DNA from: Triatoma infestans
Lineage: Eukaryota > Arthropoda > Insecta > Hemiptera > Reduviidae
DNA: 64,000 nucleotides
Direction: 5' to 3'
NCBI GenBank assembly: GCA_011037195.1
Contig: JAAEAF010001926.1
Coordinates: 42,220 to 106,219, forward strand
Part shown: piece after piece, positions 1 through 12,800 of the stretch
Numbering within the stretch: position 1 is the stretch's first letter
How the letters are laid out: each line of letters opens with the position of its first letter
Notes under the pieces: model-generated
Seen by the model: the letters and a program-made list of their open reading frames with translations, nothing else
What the model was told of the DNA's origin: nothing
Databases searched by the model: none
Program-made: the position numbers and the translations under genes

Positions 1-344
1 TCATAAAAGCCAAAAAGAAAAAACGCTAAACTTATTCCACATATTGATGAGTATTTAAAAAGAGGTTACAATCTTATTGCCCTTTTATTTTGGTAGAACT
101 TACTAGTGCTGAAATCTGAATAACAAATTATTAATATAGATTGCTGTTCTAATGGGTTCTATTCAAGACTAAGTTATTCAATAATTTCTCTATTTTACAG
201 AAACATTACGATATAGCATTAAAACATTTTTATACTCCAGAAAACTCAAATTGATACCATCGCAATACTTCCGTTTAAAGCAATTAGAGAAAGTAAAATT
301 TTCCAATTATTTCATTAATGAAAGCATGTCCCTATTCATTACAG

Positions 345-548
345 GGTAAAAAATTCCATAAAGAGTTGAAATTTTCGCCAAGAATCTTGGCCTACGATCA
401 AGATCTTGCAATCAACACATCAGTTAGATATGATATAATAACTGGAAACGAAAGACATTTATTTTATTTAGATCCAAAAAATGGTTCACTATTTTTAGAA
501 CGTGAAGTTGATTTAGATACATTACCAGGGAATCTGTTTACATTGCAG
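345..548 (+). CDS. cadherin exon (first in window)
   Basis: Acceptor attcattacag before 345 and donor CAG|gtatat after 548; phase 0 to phase 0, 68 codons. It encodes a cadherin repeat core with ILAYDQD (calcium ligands), GSLFLEREVD and LPGNLFTLQ. Confidence 0.85.
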
Positions 549-824
549 GTATATTAGCTTTTGTTATGGCTTACATTGGTTTTGAAAACATACTTGAAGG
601 TATTTATGTAAATAATATGTTATAGATTCAAGCAACTCAAGTGGATAATCCATTAAAAACTGGAATATCCAGAGTAGAAGTGGAAATATTGGATTTAAAT
701 GATAATCAACCACAATTTGAGGTAGAAGTTTACAATATAAGTATCGTTGAAAATCTACCAAATGGATTCAGCGTACTACAGGTCATTGCATCTGATATGG
801 ACCAGGTAAATAACCTGCTTTTTG

Positions 825-865
<41 letters not shown>

Positions 866-3800
866 ATATATTGATATTGTTGTGGTGGTTGGTTCCGCAG
901 AGCCGGAAAGCATCAGAGACATTTTCCGTGATAGCCTGCTTCATTTTGTGGTCGTCGATCCGTTGCGGGCGTTCGCCCCATCTTCAGATGCGTTTTTCAG
1001 ACAGTGTGACAACAAGACTTGCACAGAGCAAATTCAGTTTTACACGAGTGTGTAAAACTGATTTGCTCTGTGTAATTTAATTTACACGAGTGTGTAAAAC
1101 TGACTTTGCTCTGTGCAAGTCTGTGTTGTCACACTGTCTCAAAAGCGCATCCTGAAGATTGGCGAACGCCCGAAACCGGTCAATGACCACAAAATGAAGC
1201 AGGCTACCACGGAATATGTCTCTGATATATTTATATTACTGATATTTCAGGGGAGTGGCCCTATTTCTTCAGCACTCACTCGCCCTTATTATCCAACATT
1301 TATATGACTAAACCAAAACTTCCTCCCTTCTAGTTATGTAATACATTTCATTTTAGAAATCATGTAAGATAACACAATTATTGAAGAAATTTTTTATGCA
1401 ATTAACCATGAAATACGAGGATATTACTCCAGATTGGCAATGAGCAATGCGCGACATTTACTACTCAAAAAAACCTTTTCATTTATTTATATCTGAACTG
1501 ATCAAATCAATATCAAATCTTTTTTTTTTGCCGGCTGAAAAGTCTCAATAAATTTTTGTTCTTGCACCCCAATGGATGCATTTTAGAAAATGCATTGTGA
1601 CTTTGTTCCTGTATAACAAGGTAGTCTGTGTGAAAAGTAAGTTTATTGTGATACTGAAATAGAGTTTACTTATTTAAACTAAATCTAAGAAGTCATCACA
1701 GTTTGGTACACCAACAGTAGTTAGTGTTGAAAGGATAAGCGTGAAGTATAGCTAGGATAGAAATAGGTAATGATGTTGTGAATCATATCAGGATAAGTTC
1801 TTTGAAGATGTAGCTCTGTCAGTGTGTTCTTTGTAGATGTAATTCACTTCCCCCCTAGTGGTTGTTCATACAAATGACCTAATCATCTCGAATTTCTCAT
1901 ACAGATAATAGCGAAAATTTTATTTTTTCGGGTTTGAAAATGTAACCAAGTTCACAAATAGTTTGCTTAGTTGAATCACATACAATTAATTGCCTTTACT
2001 ATTTTTTTTCTAGGGTGATAATGGTGAATTTGTATACCATTTGGTAGATCCAAGTCAGGCATTTAGTATAGACAGTCGTTCTGGATGGTTGACTGTACGA
2101 AATCAAGCGAAATTGGACCGAGAAGTGCGGCCTACATTGAATATGAGAGTGTTTGCTAGGGAAAAAATGCCCAGTGTGATTTCGCCCAACAGGTGAATAA
2201 AATTCAATTTTTTTTAAAGGAAGGCTTTAGAATATATTTTACTCATTAATAAATCAGGTTATATTGTTTTAAATTTTGTAAAATATTGTTTTTTTTTTCA
2301 GCGAATCATTTGTCAATATTGAAGTAACATTATTAGATGCAAATGACAATAATCCAACATTTGTTCCTAGTAACTTATACGAGTTTACAATTTCAAATGT
2401 AGCACCAATTGGACATGTCATTGGGAAGGTTAGTCTACTTTTTTTTGAAGGCAAATAAAATTGACACCATCCAAATTAACAATCAAATTTACAAAACTGT
2501 TTTTTTTTTTTTTTTCAGGTTGAAGCCACTGATCCAGATCTAGGCAGAAATGGTATGGTCCTTTATGAACTTAAACGAGGCAATAAAACATCGCATACAA
2601 TACCATTTATGGTATCACCAAAAACTGGTATAATTTCCGTGGCCGATAGTCCAATATCGATTGGTCGAAAAGCATTATTTGTTGAAGCATCTGATCAACC
2701 GGCCAATCCTAGTGAAAGGAGATTTTCATTAGCTGTTGTTACGATTGAAGTAGTTGTATCTGGTAGGTTGAAAAAAAAACTATTATTGAAACTTATTTAT
2801 TATTCCTGGCGATTCATTAAAAACAAATCTACTACAGAGAAGTGTTAAATTTAGTCATCTAGACATCGAGAGAAAATTAAGTTTCACGGGTCCCTCCTTT
2901 TGCTCTTCTACAATAATTCTGAGTACATGTAAAGTTCTTGGCAAACGGAGATGGTTTCTGCAACCTCTTCGAATTGTTATAAATTAGGAGTGTAAAGCTG
3001 TATGTTTTCCACATATCATCTGCACTTTCAGCACAAAGTTTCGTTTCCCACTCTTAAGACAAAAATCCATCTCAAAATATTGCATATCCTTCATCAAAAG
3101 TCAGTCCAAAGGGAACATCACCATCAACCCTCTCATCAGTCCTCTTTAATTATATTATCTTCCATCTGACCTTCTCCATCAAGCGTTCCTCATCCCTAAT
3201 GATGATGGATAACAGATGTGACTTGAAATTTGTTAAGAGGATTAAGAGTTCGGATGGAGATATGTATGAAATGTAGTTCTCTCAATATTTTCAAGAGATT
3301 CTTCTGTGGTCAGTCCTGTAAGTTTTCCATCAAGTAGCCCATTATTCAGTCTTATTGGCCATCTAAAAATAAATAAGAAATGATCTAAAGTCCTCCAATA
3401 CTTCATTCAGTATAATTGTGTGAGAGAAATGGGAGATGTACTCCAGAAATGAAATCGAAACTCCAATTTTGTGAAAACCTACAAGACATAATGCGGTATA
3501 AGGGAGTGGGGTAGGCAACTGTTACAGTTGACTTTATTTTACGTTTTCCTTTTTAAAAGAAAGAATGTAATTTTGTAATTTACAATTTAATTTTATAAAA
3601 AATATCATTTTATACATCTATTTCTATTTGTTCTCCATTTTAACTGTCAATTACAGTAATCCAATTCCCCCAAAGTAATTCATATTCCATTCTAGAGAAT
3701 ATAAGCACAAATTAATATCCTGCTTTTAAAGAAAATAAATTTGATGAAAGTTATATAAATAAGATTAAATCACACGCAACCATTTTTCTAAGTAAACCTG

Positions 3801-6800
3801 GTTTCACATAAAATTTGTTTCTAATACAACAAATTTTGTTGACAGTGTTAACTTTTAGTCTGGTTACTACTTTTTCACTGAATTTCAAAAATCATATCAT
3901 TTTTCTTTGAAAGAAATAATTCTAACATAAATTAATACCCCAGACTTATCTGTAAATCATTAATTAATTTTCAGACAAAATAAATATAACACCAGATTTT
4001 ATTGGTGCTCCATATGAGTTCTGGGTGGGAGATGATGTACCAGTTGGTACCAGCATTGGTCAAGTAAGAGTAACCGAAGCAGTGGACAAGTCTAGAGCTA
4101 TATACGATTTACTTCATAGTTATCATGAAGGAGGTAATTAATAATTGTCATTAAATTATATTTATCGAGAGAATGAATATTAGTGAATATTATATTATAT
4201 GAGAGAATGAATACTAGTAAGTCCAACATCATATACAGAAAGTTTATTTTGCTTCTTGAATTTCATGGATATTCACTAGTACATTATCCGGCTGACAAAG
4301 TTTAAACGTTTTTTGGAATGACTTTAACTTTTAGTTGGGGCCTGAGAGTGATAGGCCGCAGGTGGACATCGACACAAGGTATTATTTCAGTCATCACGAA
4401 GCTGTGGAAACCCGGAAAGTTGGTCTTTTCTAGACAATCTATGGCATTTCTTATTGATCTATAATAAAGAAATTTATGTAATTTTTATATTAGGCGGTTT
4501 GGGAAGTTTTCCATATTCTTGGAATAGTTGCAATCTGTTGGCGAATAGCATTTTCGGAGTGTATTATCTTCTGGTTAATCTATCATCTGGTTAATAGTTA
4601 TAAACATTTTCTTTTAAGTTACTTTCTTTCTGAAAACTGTCGGAACAGACAAAGAAATTGCCTAGCCTGCAGAAAGTTTTTATTTTATTATCGTTATTTT
4701 TTATAATTACTTGCAATGAAGCCAGTGTCTGTGATATTTTGTTTTCACTTCATAAGAGGGATATTCAGTAAATAAGGACACACCCAAATGGATGGTGCTA
4801 TAGTGATGTGCTCTACTGTCATGAATCCTGGTATAGTGTGCGCTCTCCCGTCATGATTCACGTATATTATGCAATCTACCGTCATGATTCTGGTTTAGTA
4901 TGCTGTATTTATAAAAATTAAAACTATTATTTTAAAAACATGTATTATCACATCTGGTATTATATCCGTCGTTGCATGCATATTACGGATAAAATATGCA
5001 TGCTACGACGGATAAAATATCAGAAGTTATCCAGCACTGCGACCCATCCGCCTAAAATTCAATATTTATTATCACGGTTGAATTTTACTGATGGTCATCA
5101 CTCATGGCTGTAAAAAAGTGATCCACTTATTTAAAAGAGATTACTGAATGCCTTAACTTACCTTACTAGAGTAAGGTAACTGTATAAACATTTTTTATGC
5201 AGTAGATATTATTGGGGCTAGTAGAGCGCACACCATACCGGCTCCGACAAATGTTTACAATTCTAAATCAATATGATATTTATTAAACAAATCTTACAAT
5301 TTACCCACCAGTTTTGTGGCAGCATAATCCTTTGATAAATTTCCACTTTGTACCATTTCTCAACTAGTTTTTTTAGGCAATTAAAATGTACTTATTAGAA
5401 TTTAATAAAAGCTCTTTGTCTTGAATTTGAATCAGTTTTGCACATTTGTTTTCGTTTCTTCGTTGCTGTGAATTTTGATGCCACGTAATAACTTCTTGAG
5501 GGGTTCCAAATAAAACAAAAATTGATGATAAGAGATCTGATCTGTAAGGCTAACATGGCAAAACTTACCAGTAGTTTCAATCGTTGATTACGCAATATTG
5601 GGCAAGCGTTTTTTTCTGCAAACCATATCGTTTTTTCATGATCGCTGTTTCGCTGTATTTTCAAGCATCTAGTGTAATTAGACTATTGATAGTATGCATG
5701 AGTGTTCTTGAATACGAGATTCAAGTTTGTTGTGGAGTTGAAACAGCGATTGATCATCCTGCTTGTTGCATGTCAGACTCTCTTGTTCGGTCATTTTTTA
5801 ATTAATCAACCCTTCATAGAAGTTTGCACGATTCATACAACTTACATGTATTGCTTATCCATTCGCTAGTAAATTTTAGATGGTTTCACGCCCACAGAAA
5901 ACAGAAAGCATATCAATGAATGCTGTTCTGCTAGAGGGCAGATTTTTAATGATAAATCTTCTTTAATAAACGTTTTGTGTATAAATCAGTGATCAAGCGC
6001 TTTATTAAAATGATGATCGGAATGCCAGTTTATGATTACATAAGCATCATTATTCTTAAAAGGATATTTCTAGGTTTATAGTTTGTTTTTTTTTTTTATA
6101 CCTTATTTGAATGAACCTTTTAATAAGTTGACTTTAACTTAAAGTTGTCGAATTTACGGTTGCAGCTTCCCTTCTCTGTCTGTCTTTCGCTTTCTCTCTC
6201 TTGCTAACAAAAAATATCTCGCGACTGTATCACTTCACAGTTCGACGCCAATAGTGAAGTGAATGCGAAATTTTCTATAACATCATAGGAACAACGTTTC
6301 TGGGTCCCACGAAACATAGTAACTCAAAATTTTTTATGTTATCTTACGCTGCTGTACAAAAACATCAGATTTTTCTACTGAATCGAAAATGTTGTAAGCT
6401 AGAAATTTAATGTGAAATTACATTTCTCCAAGAAGCTGCAGCCATGATCAAACATCATGTTGTTAGACTAGGATAGCGTAGGCATGCCAAGAGTTAGGAA
6501 ATAAAAGTCACTAGCTCCATAAAAAGTTTAGTTTAATCATTATCTTTATTCAATTAAACCTCATTAATCTGTTCCAGTTCCATTTGCCATAGAAGAAAGA
6601 TCAGGTACAGTGACAGTAGTAGATGATATTAGTAAATATGAACAGAATCTGTACGATTTTGAAGCTGTAGTCACAGATGAAAGGACCATCACATTAGTCA
6701 CAAATCTCACTGTACACATTGTTGAAACATCAATGAGCAAGTAAGATAATATTTTGTGCTGGCCTATTTGAAAAAGAGAAATCATAAATTCTATATATAC

Positions 6801-9800
6801 ATATATATTTTTTTTTTTTTGCTTACTTACAGCATCGACAAACCAAGCTTGCTAGAATTTCGTGTTCGTGAAAATCTTTCAGGAGCTATGGTTGGTCGTA
6901 TTGTTGTTGGTCCAGGATCTGGTAAAGATACATTGAAAGGACGTCCATTAAAGTTTTCCTTAGTAGACCAACAGGATAGTGCAGTTTTTGCTGTTTCCCA
7001 GGATGGTACCATTTATACTCAACGCAGTCTGGATAGAGAGCACAGAGATTCTTATTTTATCACTGTTGTTGTACACAATGGCCGCGGTGATAGATATTAT
7101 CAGGTAAAGTACTTTGTTAATAATACAAGTAAATTTTTTTTACAATTTAATCAATACATTGTTGAAATGGACTTTTGGATTAAACTAACGTCATTGACTC
7201 TTCAATAATCAATTTTCTACTAAAAATGTCAGATTTTTGCAGCTATTTTTAAGAAAGTTGTAAATAATTAAAAAAAAAAAGGTTTCAGTAAAGTCACATC
7301 TCGATTGACAGATTTTGGTCTTTTGTTGCTGAGATATTGATGATACCTAGTTTGAGGCTTACTGCGTTCGTTTTTGAGTTATTTTGTAGACACGTATGTA
7401 GTAAATACTCGTATATGTATTGACCATTCGCAAAATACATTTTTATAAGTAAATTACATTTACTCTGAGAACCTTAATTTCCGGTGAAAATTCAATTTGC
7501 GGTGACCGCGATATTTCCTCTTTACACTAAAGTAATAAAATTCCTTTAAATCTGTTTCTTTTCAATCTATTTGTAATAGAACAAAAGCATATGATATGGC
7601 GGCACAAATGTAAAGATCAGATTAAATTAAATTGGCTAACGCTCATGAAGAGCTAAGATCTGTGTTTTTATGAGGAAAGGGTTCGCAGATCCCCCCCATA
7701 TCTCTTAAGTTCAGGCGTTCGCCTCCAGGTCCGCTTCCTGATACTGGATCAACATCATTTTTGCCCCTAACGGAATTCAAATACTGAATGCCATTCTACA
7801 AAGCGAAAGTGCTCGCAGTTAAGTTTATTGCGGGTCAAATGATCAGATTAAAAAGATTTAAAAAAATTGCGTTAAATTGTATGGATTGGCAGATAATGGT
7901 TGATTTGATTATATAAGTATAAAGGTGGGCGCCGCAATAGCAGGCGATTAAAGGTCTGGACTAATTAGGTTTTGTTGTAATGGGTACAGAGTTTGATTCC
8001 CATTCATTTATAAAATGTATTAATGTGGTAAAGTTTAGTGAAGTATGAGTTCGCTTAATCCACCCAAATACCTAATCGCCATTTGGACGTAAAGCATTCC
8101 TGATAAAAAACGGGTATTTAATTATGTTGAAAATTTTCATGGAAACTATGATTTAACCTATCCCCTAGGTTCATGTGGTTGTGGAAGACGAAAATGATAA
8201 TGCTCCAACTTTTTCAAAAAGTTGGTACGAAGGTCGAGTGAGAGAAGATTGTAGACCAGATTGTGAAGTGATATTAGATCAAAGAATCAGAGCCACTGAT
8301 CCAGATAAAGGTGCACACTCAGAGTTCACTGTTACACTGCAAGGCGATGGTAGAGAATTGTTTGCATTAACTCCATCTGGAAAAGTTATACTGAAAGCAC
8401 CAATAGATAGAGAAATCAAGGATGTTTATTCTTTGATGATTGTAGCTACGGATAGAGGTAATTTTTTGAATAATTAAAAGATTATCATTTAATTTGCAAT
8501 GCTTACTTTTTATCTTTAAGCAATTTTTTTATATACTATTAAAAACTTTAATTTCTTAATGATCTGGTAAACTTTGTATATGTCTTTTAAGGTAATCTTA
8601 CATCGCAAGTGAAATTAACAATTCACGTTGAAGATGTGAATGACAATCGCCCGCAGATAATGCAAATGTTGGTACCACTGGATGGACGGATAAGGATTTT
8701 ACCAGGCAGCAAAAGTAATGTGCAAATAGTATTGGGCAATGAAACTGTGCCTTATCCAAAAGAAACAAGAAATAAAAAAGAATTTCCAACCATAATTATA
8801 CCAGAAACCATGGAAATGGGTGTGGCTTTGTTTAAATTGTTGGCAGTTGATAAGGACGCTGGAGAAAATGCCACAGTAACCTATGGTATAGCTAGTGAAA
8901 CGTTCATACCAAATGTACCATTTACCAAAGTTTTCACTACACACCATTTTGCCATACATCCTATGTCTGGCGACCTAACAGTAGCTGGTGTTTTACCGGC
9001 TGAAGCGGAATTCTTGATCAATATAACAGCCACAGACATAGGAGGTTATCTAGATTACATGGTGGTAAGAGTCAGAGTTGAAGATGTCAACAATAATGCA
9101 CCAGTATTTGAAAAATCTTGGTATGATTTTACGCTACCCGAGGGTACTTACAATAACTTTCATGTTGGTCGTGTTGTAGCTAAAGATAATGATTTTGGAC
9201 CCAATGGTAACCTGACTTATTCAATGTTACAAAAACGGGATAACTTTACGAATTCACCATTTCTTATCACATCTGATGGTGAGATAATAGTTTCTGGGAA
9301 AATCGATCGTGAATCTAAAGACATTTATTCATTTAAAGTGCTGGCCCAAGATCATGGACCTTTGGATAAAAGATTGAGATCAACAGTGGAAGTTATTATA
9401 CATATTTCGGATATTAACGACAATGCACCAGTATTCTATGGCCATGATCGAATATTCCAAACAACCCCGTCCCAATTAGGCTTGCCAATTTCTCAAAACA
9501 AATACGAACCTACATTATTAATACCGGTATATTTCGCCTCAGTCGTAGAAAACAGCTCACCAGGCGTACCCATAGCTAGAATTATGGCTAATGATTCAGA
9601 CCTACCGGATAATGGCAATGGCATAATATTGTTCGACATACAAAGAAAGAAAAATCATCGGCAGTTGTTTGCAATCGACAAAGAAGGCATTGTAACCGTT
9701 ACCACATATCTAGATTATGAAATGCAATCTTCGCATAATGTTACGATTATCGCTTCAGATTTAGGACAGCCAAGTCTAAGTGCCACGGCTTTACTGATCG

Positions 9801-12800
9801 TAACTGTGGTGGATGTTGAGGAAACCGTGGCTGAATCAGAGAAACCATTGATTCCAGTCAACTACTATGAATTAGAGGTAAAAATAATTCCATGTATTTT
9901 AGAATAAGATTTTTTTTTTTTAAACTCTCGAATATTTGGTGTCTAATAGATATTTTATATGTCATTCCTATGAAATTCAAAGCGATTGTGGGGCAAAAAT
10001 TACTCAAAATTATTAAATGACTATGTTTGTCAGTGAATCGAATGCCCATCGTCTTAACATTTTCTCTCATATCCTATGGATGTTTGTTGAGGGATTGGCT
10101 ATAAAGCCAAATCCATTGCAACCTGAAAGATCTATCTTCCTTAGTGGTTTATATTTGTATACAAAATGTAGCCGTTTATAAAGTTAAGTGGTAAATTATT
10201 AATGAACATGAGTGACGGTGAGTTGCAATCTGCCTGCGGATTCGCTTAATCCAAGTAGTTGCATACATCAGCTACCTCTGTAGCTTTATGTGTTTTTTGT
10301 GTATGTTGGAGCTGATATTAAAGAGATGTTAATGTTGTTAAGCTAGAAGAAAATACCCGAAAGGACGCCAAGATCCCTAAGAAGTTGTTAATCCTCTTCC
10401 CCCTGCATGTGTCACACCTAAGAAATTCAAAACATTCTTGGGTTATTCCACAGCTTGGGGTATTTTTTGTTTTTAAGTTTTAGGATGCCGTCACTGAGAT
10501 GTATAGCTGGAGCGATCATAAATTTTGGAAAATTGTTTTAGTTTGAGATACTTCACAACCCTAGATTCATTTGTTACCTATCTTCACTTGCAGGTAGAAG
10601 AAAACTGTGCAGTACCATTGGAATTATTAAAGATAAATGTTTCACGAGAAGATGTTGAATATAGATTCTCCATAGTTCCATCGCCAGACAGTGCTCTCTT
10701 TAAAATCCATCCAAGGAATGGATCATTATATTTATTGGCCAGTCCAGATCGAGAGAAAACCAGTTCATTAGAAGCTAAAATCAAAGTAAGCATTGGTAAG
10801 CGCGCCAGAAATCTGCCACATGTCATCTATCCCGTATATCCTGATGATCTGGGTAGGTTATATAGTTGTTATTTTAAACAATACATAGTTAATCAGCTAA
10901 GAGATTAATGAAAATAATTTTTTTTTCAGAACCAAATGAAGTGAAAGTAATTGTTCGTATAAAAGATATAAATGATAATTCACCTAAATTCACAACCAGT
11001 GGAAGACCTTATGTTGCAGCAATTCCCAGCACAGCTACTTATGGATATCCAGTTATAAAATTACATGTGCGTAAGACTTAAGTAATACCTAGATTAGATG
11101 TTCATTAAAATATAAGGAAAGTACATCAGGTTAATCTTGAGCAAAATTGCCTAATTTAGATTGGATGCTTCCATGTCCAGGCACATTTCTGCTGCTTATA
11201 TTGGACTGCTTTATTTATAAATTCCATGTTGATACCAGCCCATGAAAGCCAAGCACTGTAACCAAGGCCGTTTTTCTTATTTAACTACTTTTGTTTCGCA
11301 GAAGAAGCCTTCCAAGACTAACTTTCAATCTCTGTATCATATTAACGCCCCTAAAGGGGGAAGGCGTTACATTATATGTGAGCGCATGAGCCACTTTTTT
11401 GTTGGCCTATTACTAGTTCAGATTTGGGTATTCCTAATCCAGGGGCCAAAATCTTCGCCTATTCACCTGTAGACAGAAAAAAGTATCATGCTTAAAAGTA
11501 ATCCTAGTAAAAAATGAAAAGGCAATACATCAAGGAAGGATGTGGAATGGAATTTTGATACTTATATTTAGTTTGTTAAAAGGCTCTTATGTCTCCACAG
11601 TGTCGCAGTTATTTCCAGGAGATTCAATAATGAAACTAATGGGTGGGAGCTATTTGGACCAAATCACTTGAAGCGTAGACTTTTAGTCGCCAATTCCGAC
11701 ATCCAAGGCGGAAGAAAGTCCGGGCGAATATTCCTCTGGGGAATTCGCTCGGAATATCAATCATAAAATTTTTTGGTTCTCCAACTATATTGCAAATGCA
11801 GATTGTGAAGATCATTTGTCATGCCTTGTCCAATATGTTCAATTTTTAGTCAATTCAGCATCGTATTTACTTCTCTTCAGAATATCCAAATTTATTTTTC
11901 TTCCATTCGCTCACTCTAAATCTAGAAGCTCTTTATATAACATATTCTTTTAAATAATCAGTATTGCTACAAGTTGCCCATTTATTTTCAGGATTGTTAA
12001 TCCTAGAATTATTGATGTTGCACTTTGGCTAAATAAATTGAATTCAGTCTTAATGTGAAAGTATACAGAGGAAAAGTAAAGGTTTTTAAATAAATCCTGA
12101 TGCATTTATAAAGTAGATAGATGAACAGTTTGTTTATAAGAAATGCATAATATTCCTATTTCTTTCGGTTTAAGCCCCCAGTTTGAGCTAAAGTGCAAAG
12201 TATTTGTCTATGCACTGTTACATAAACATGTTCAACAAACCAGCAACTGCGCCTTATCAAATTTGATACCATTTATTTTTGATTTCTTATGATTATAAGA
12301 AATCTATAAGAAGTCTATTTTAAATTATAAATTTGGTCAAATTGATAGGGAGTGGAAAATATGCCACAGTTCAAACAATAACAGTAGTTCTCCTACACAC
12401 CACTCACTGTCACTAAATTCCATTCAGTGATAAGATGGCCCTTTGCTTACCTAACGAAAATCCATTCAAACCATTGCAAAAGCCAGATTGGAAGTGCAGA
12501 CATCATTATCCAGAATTGTTGATAAAATGGTTAAGTTCCCACTTTTGCACAATATCTGAGATGGTGGTCATCATAGAAAGCTGCTTATTTTTGATTCTCT
12601 AAGACATAGATTTGAAGACCTACTTTCTTACCAGAAAATCCTCGTAAAGAGCTCCGAAAAATTGGCAGAATATAAGAAACCGGGTGAAAAATACAATTGA
12701 GTCACCGCTTTATATACAATGCAGCCAGCTGAGACTTGAACTTAAACTTTAAACTAACAACTTGTATTGATATGATTTATGCTTAATCACTGCTGGTAGA

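Larger units (their letters stand above)
806..2013. other. cadherin intron with repeats
   Basis: Contains the CT microsatellite and a foldback element (895-1235). The remaining part (1240-2000) holds no coding signal that I can see. Confidence 0.7.

Noticed and set aside
203..346. Open frame just left of the first cadherin exon (reads NYFINESMSLFITG near its end)
   Set aside because: It looks faintly like a cadherin repeat start, but it is in a different frame from the exon at 345 and ends in a stop. Without an indel it cannot join, so the acceptor at 344 was preferred.
3081..3540. Open stretches suggesting a missed exon in the intron 2763-3974
   Set aside because: Flanking exons already join in phase and no cadherin motif is present.
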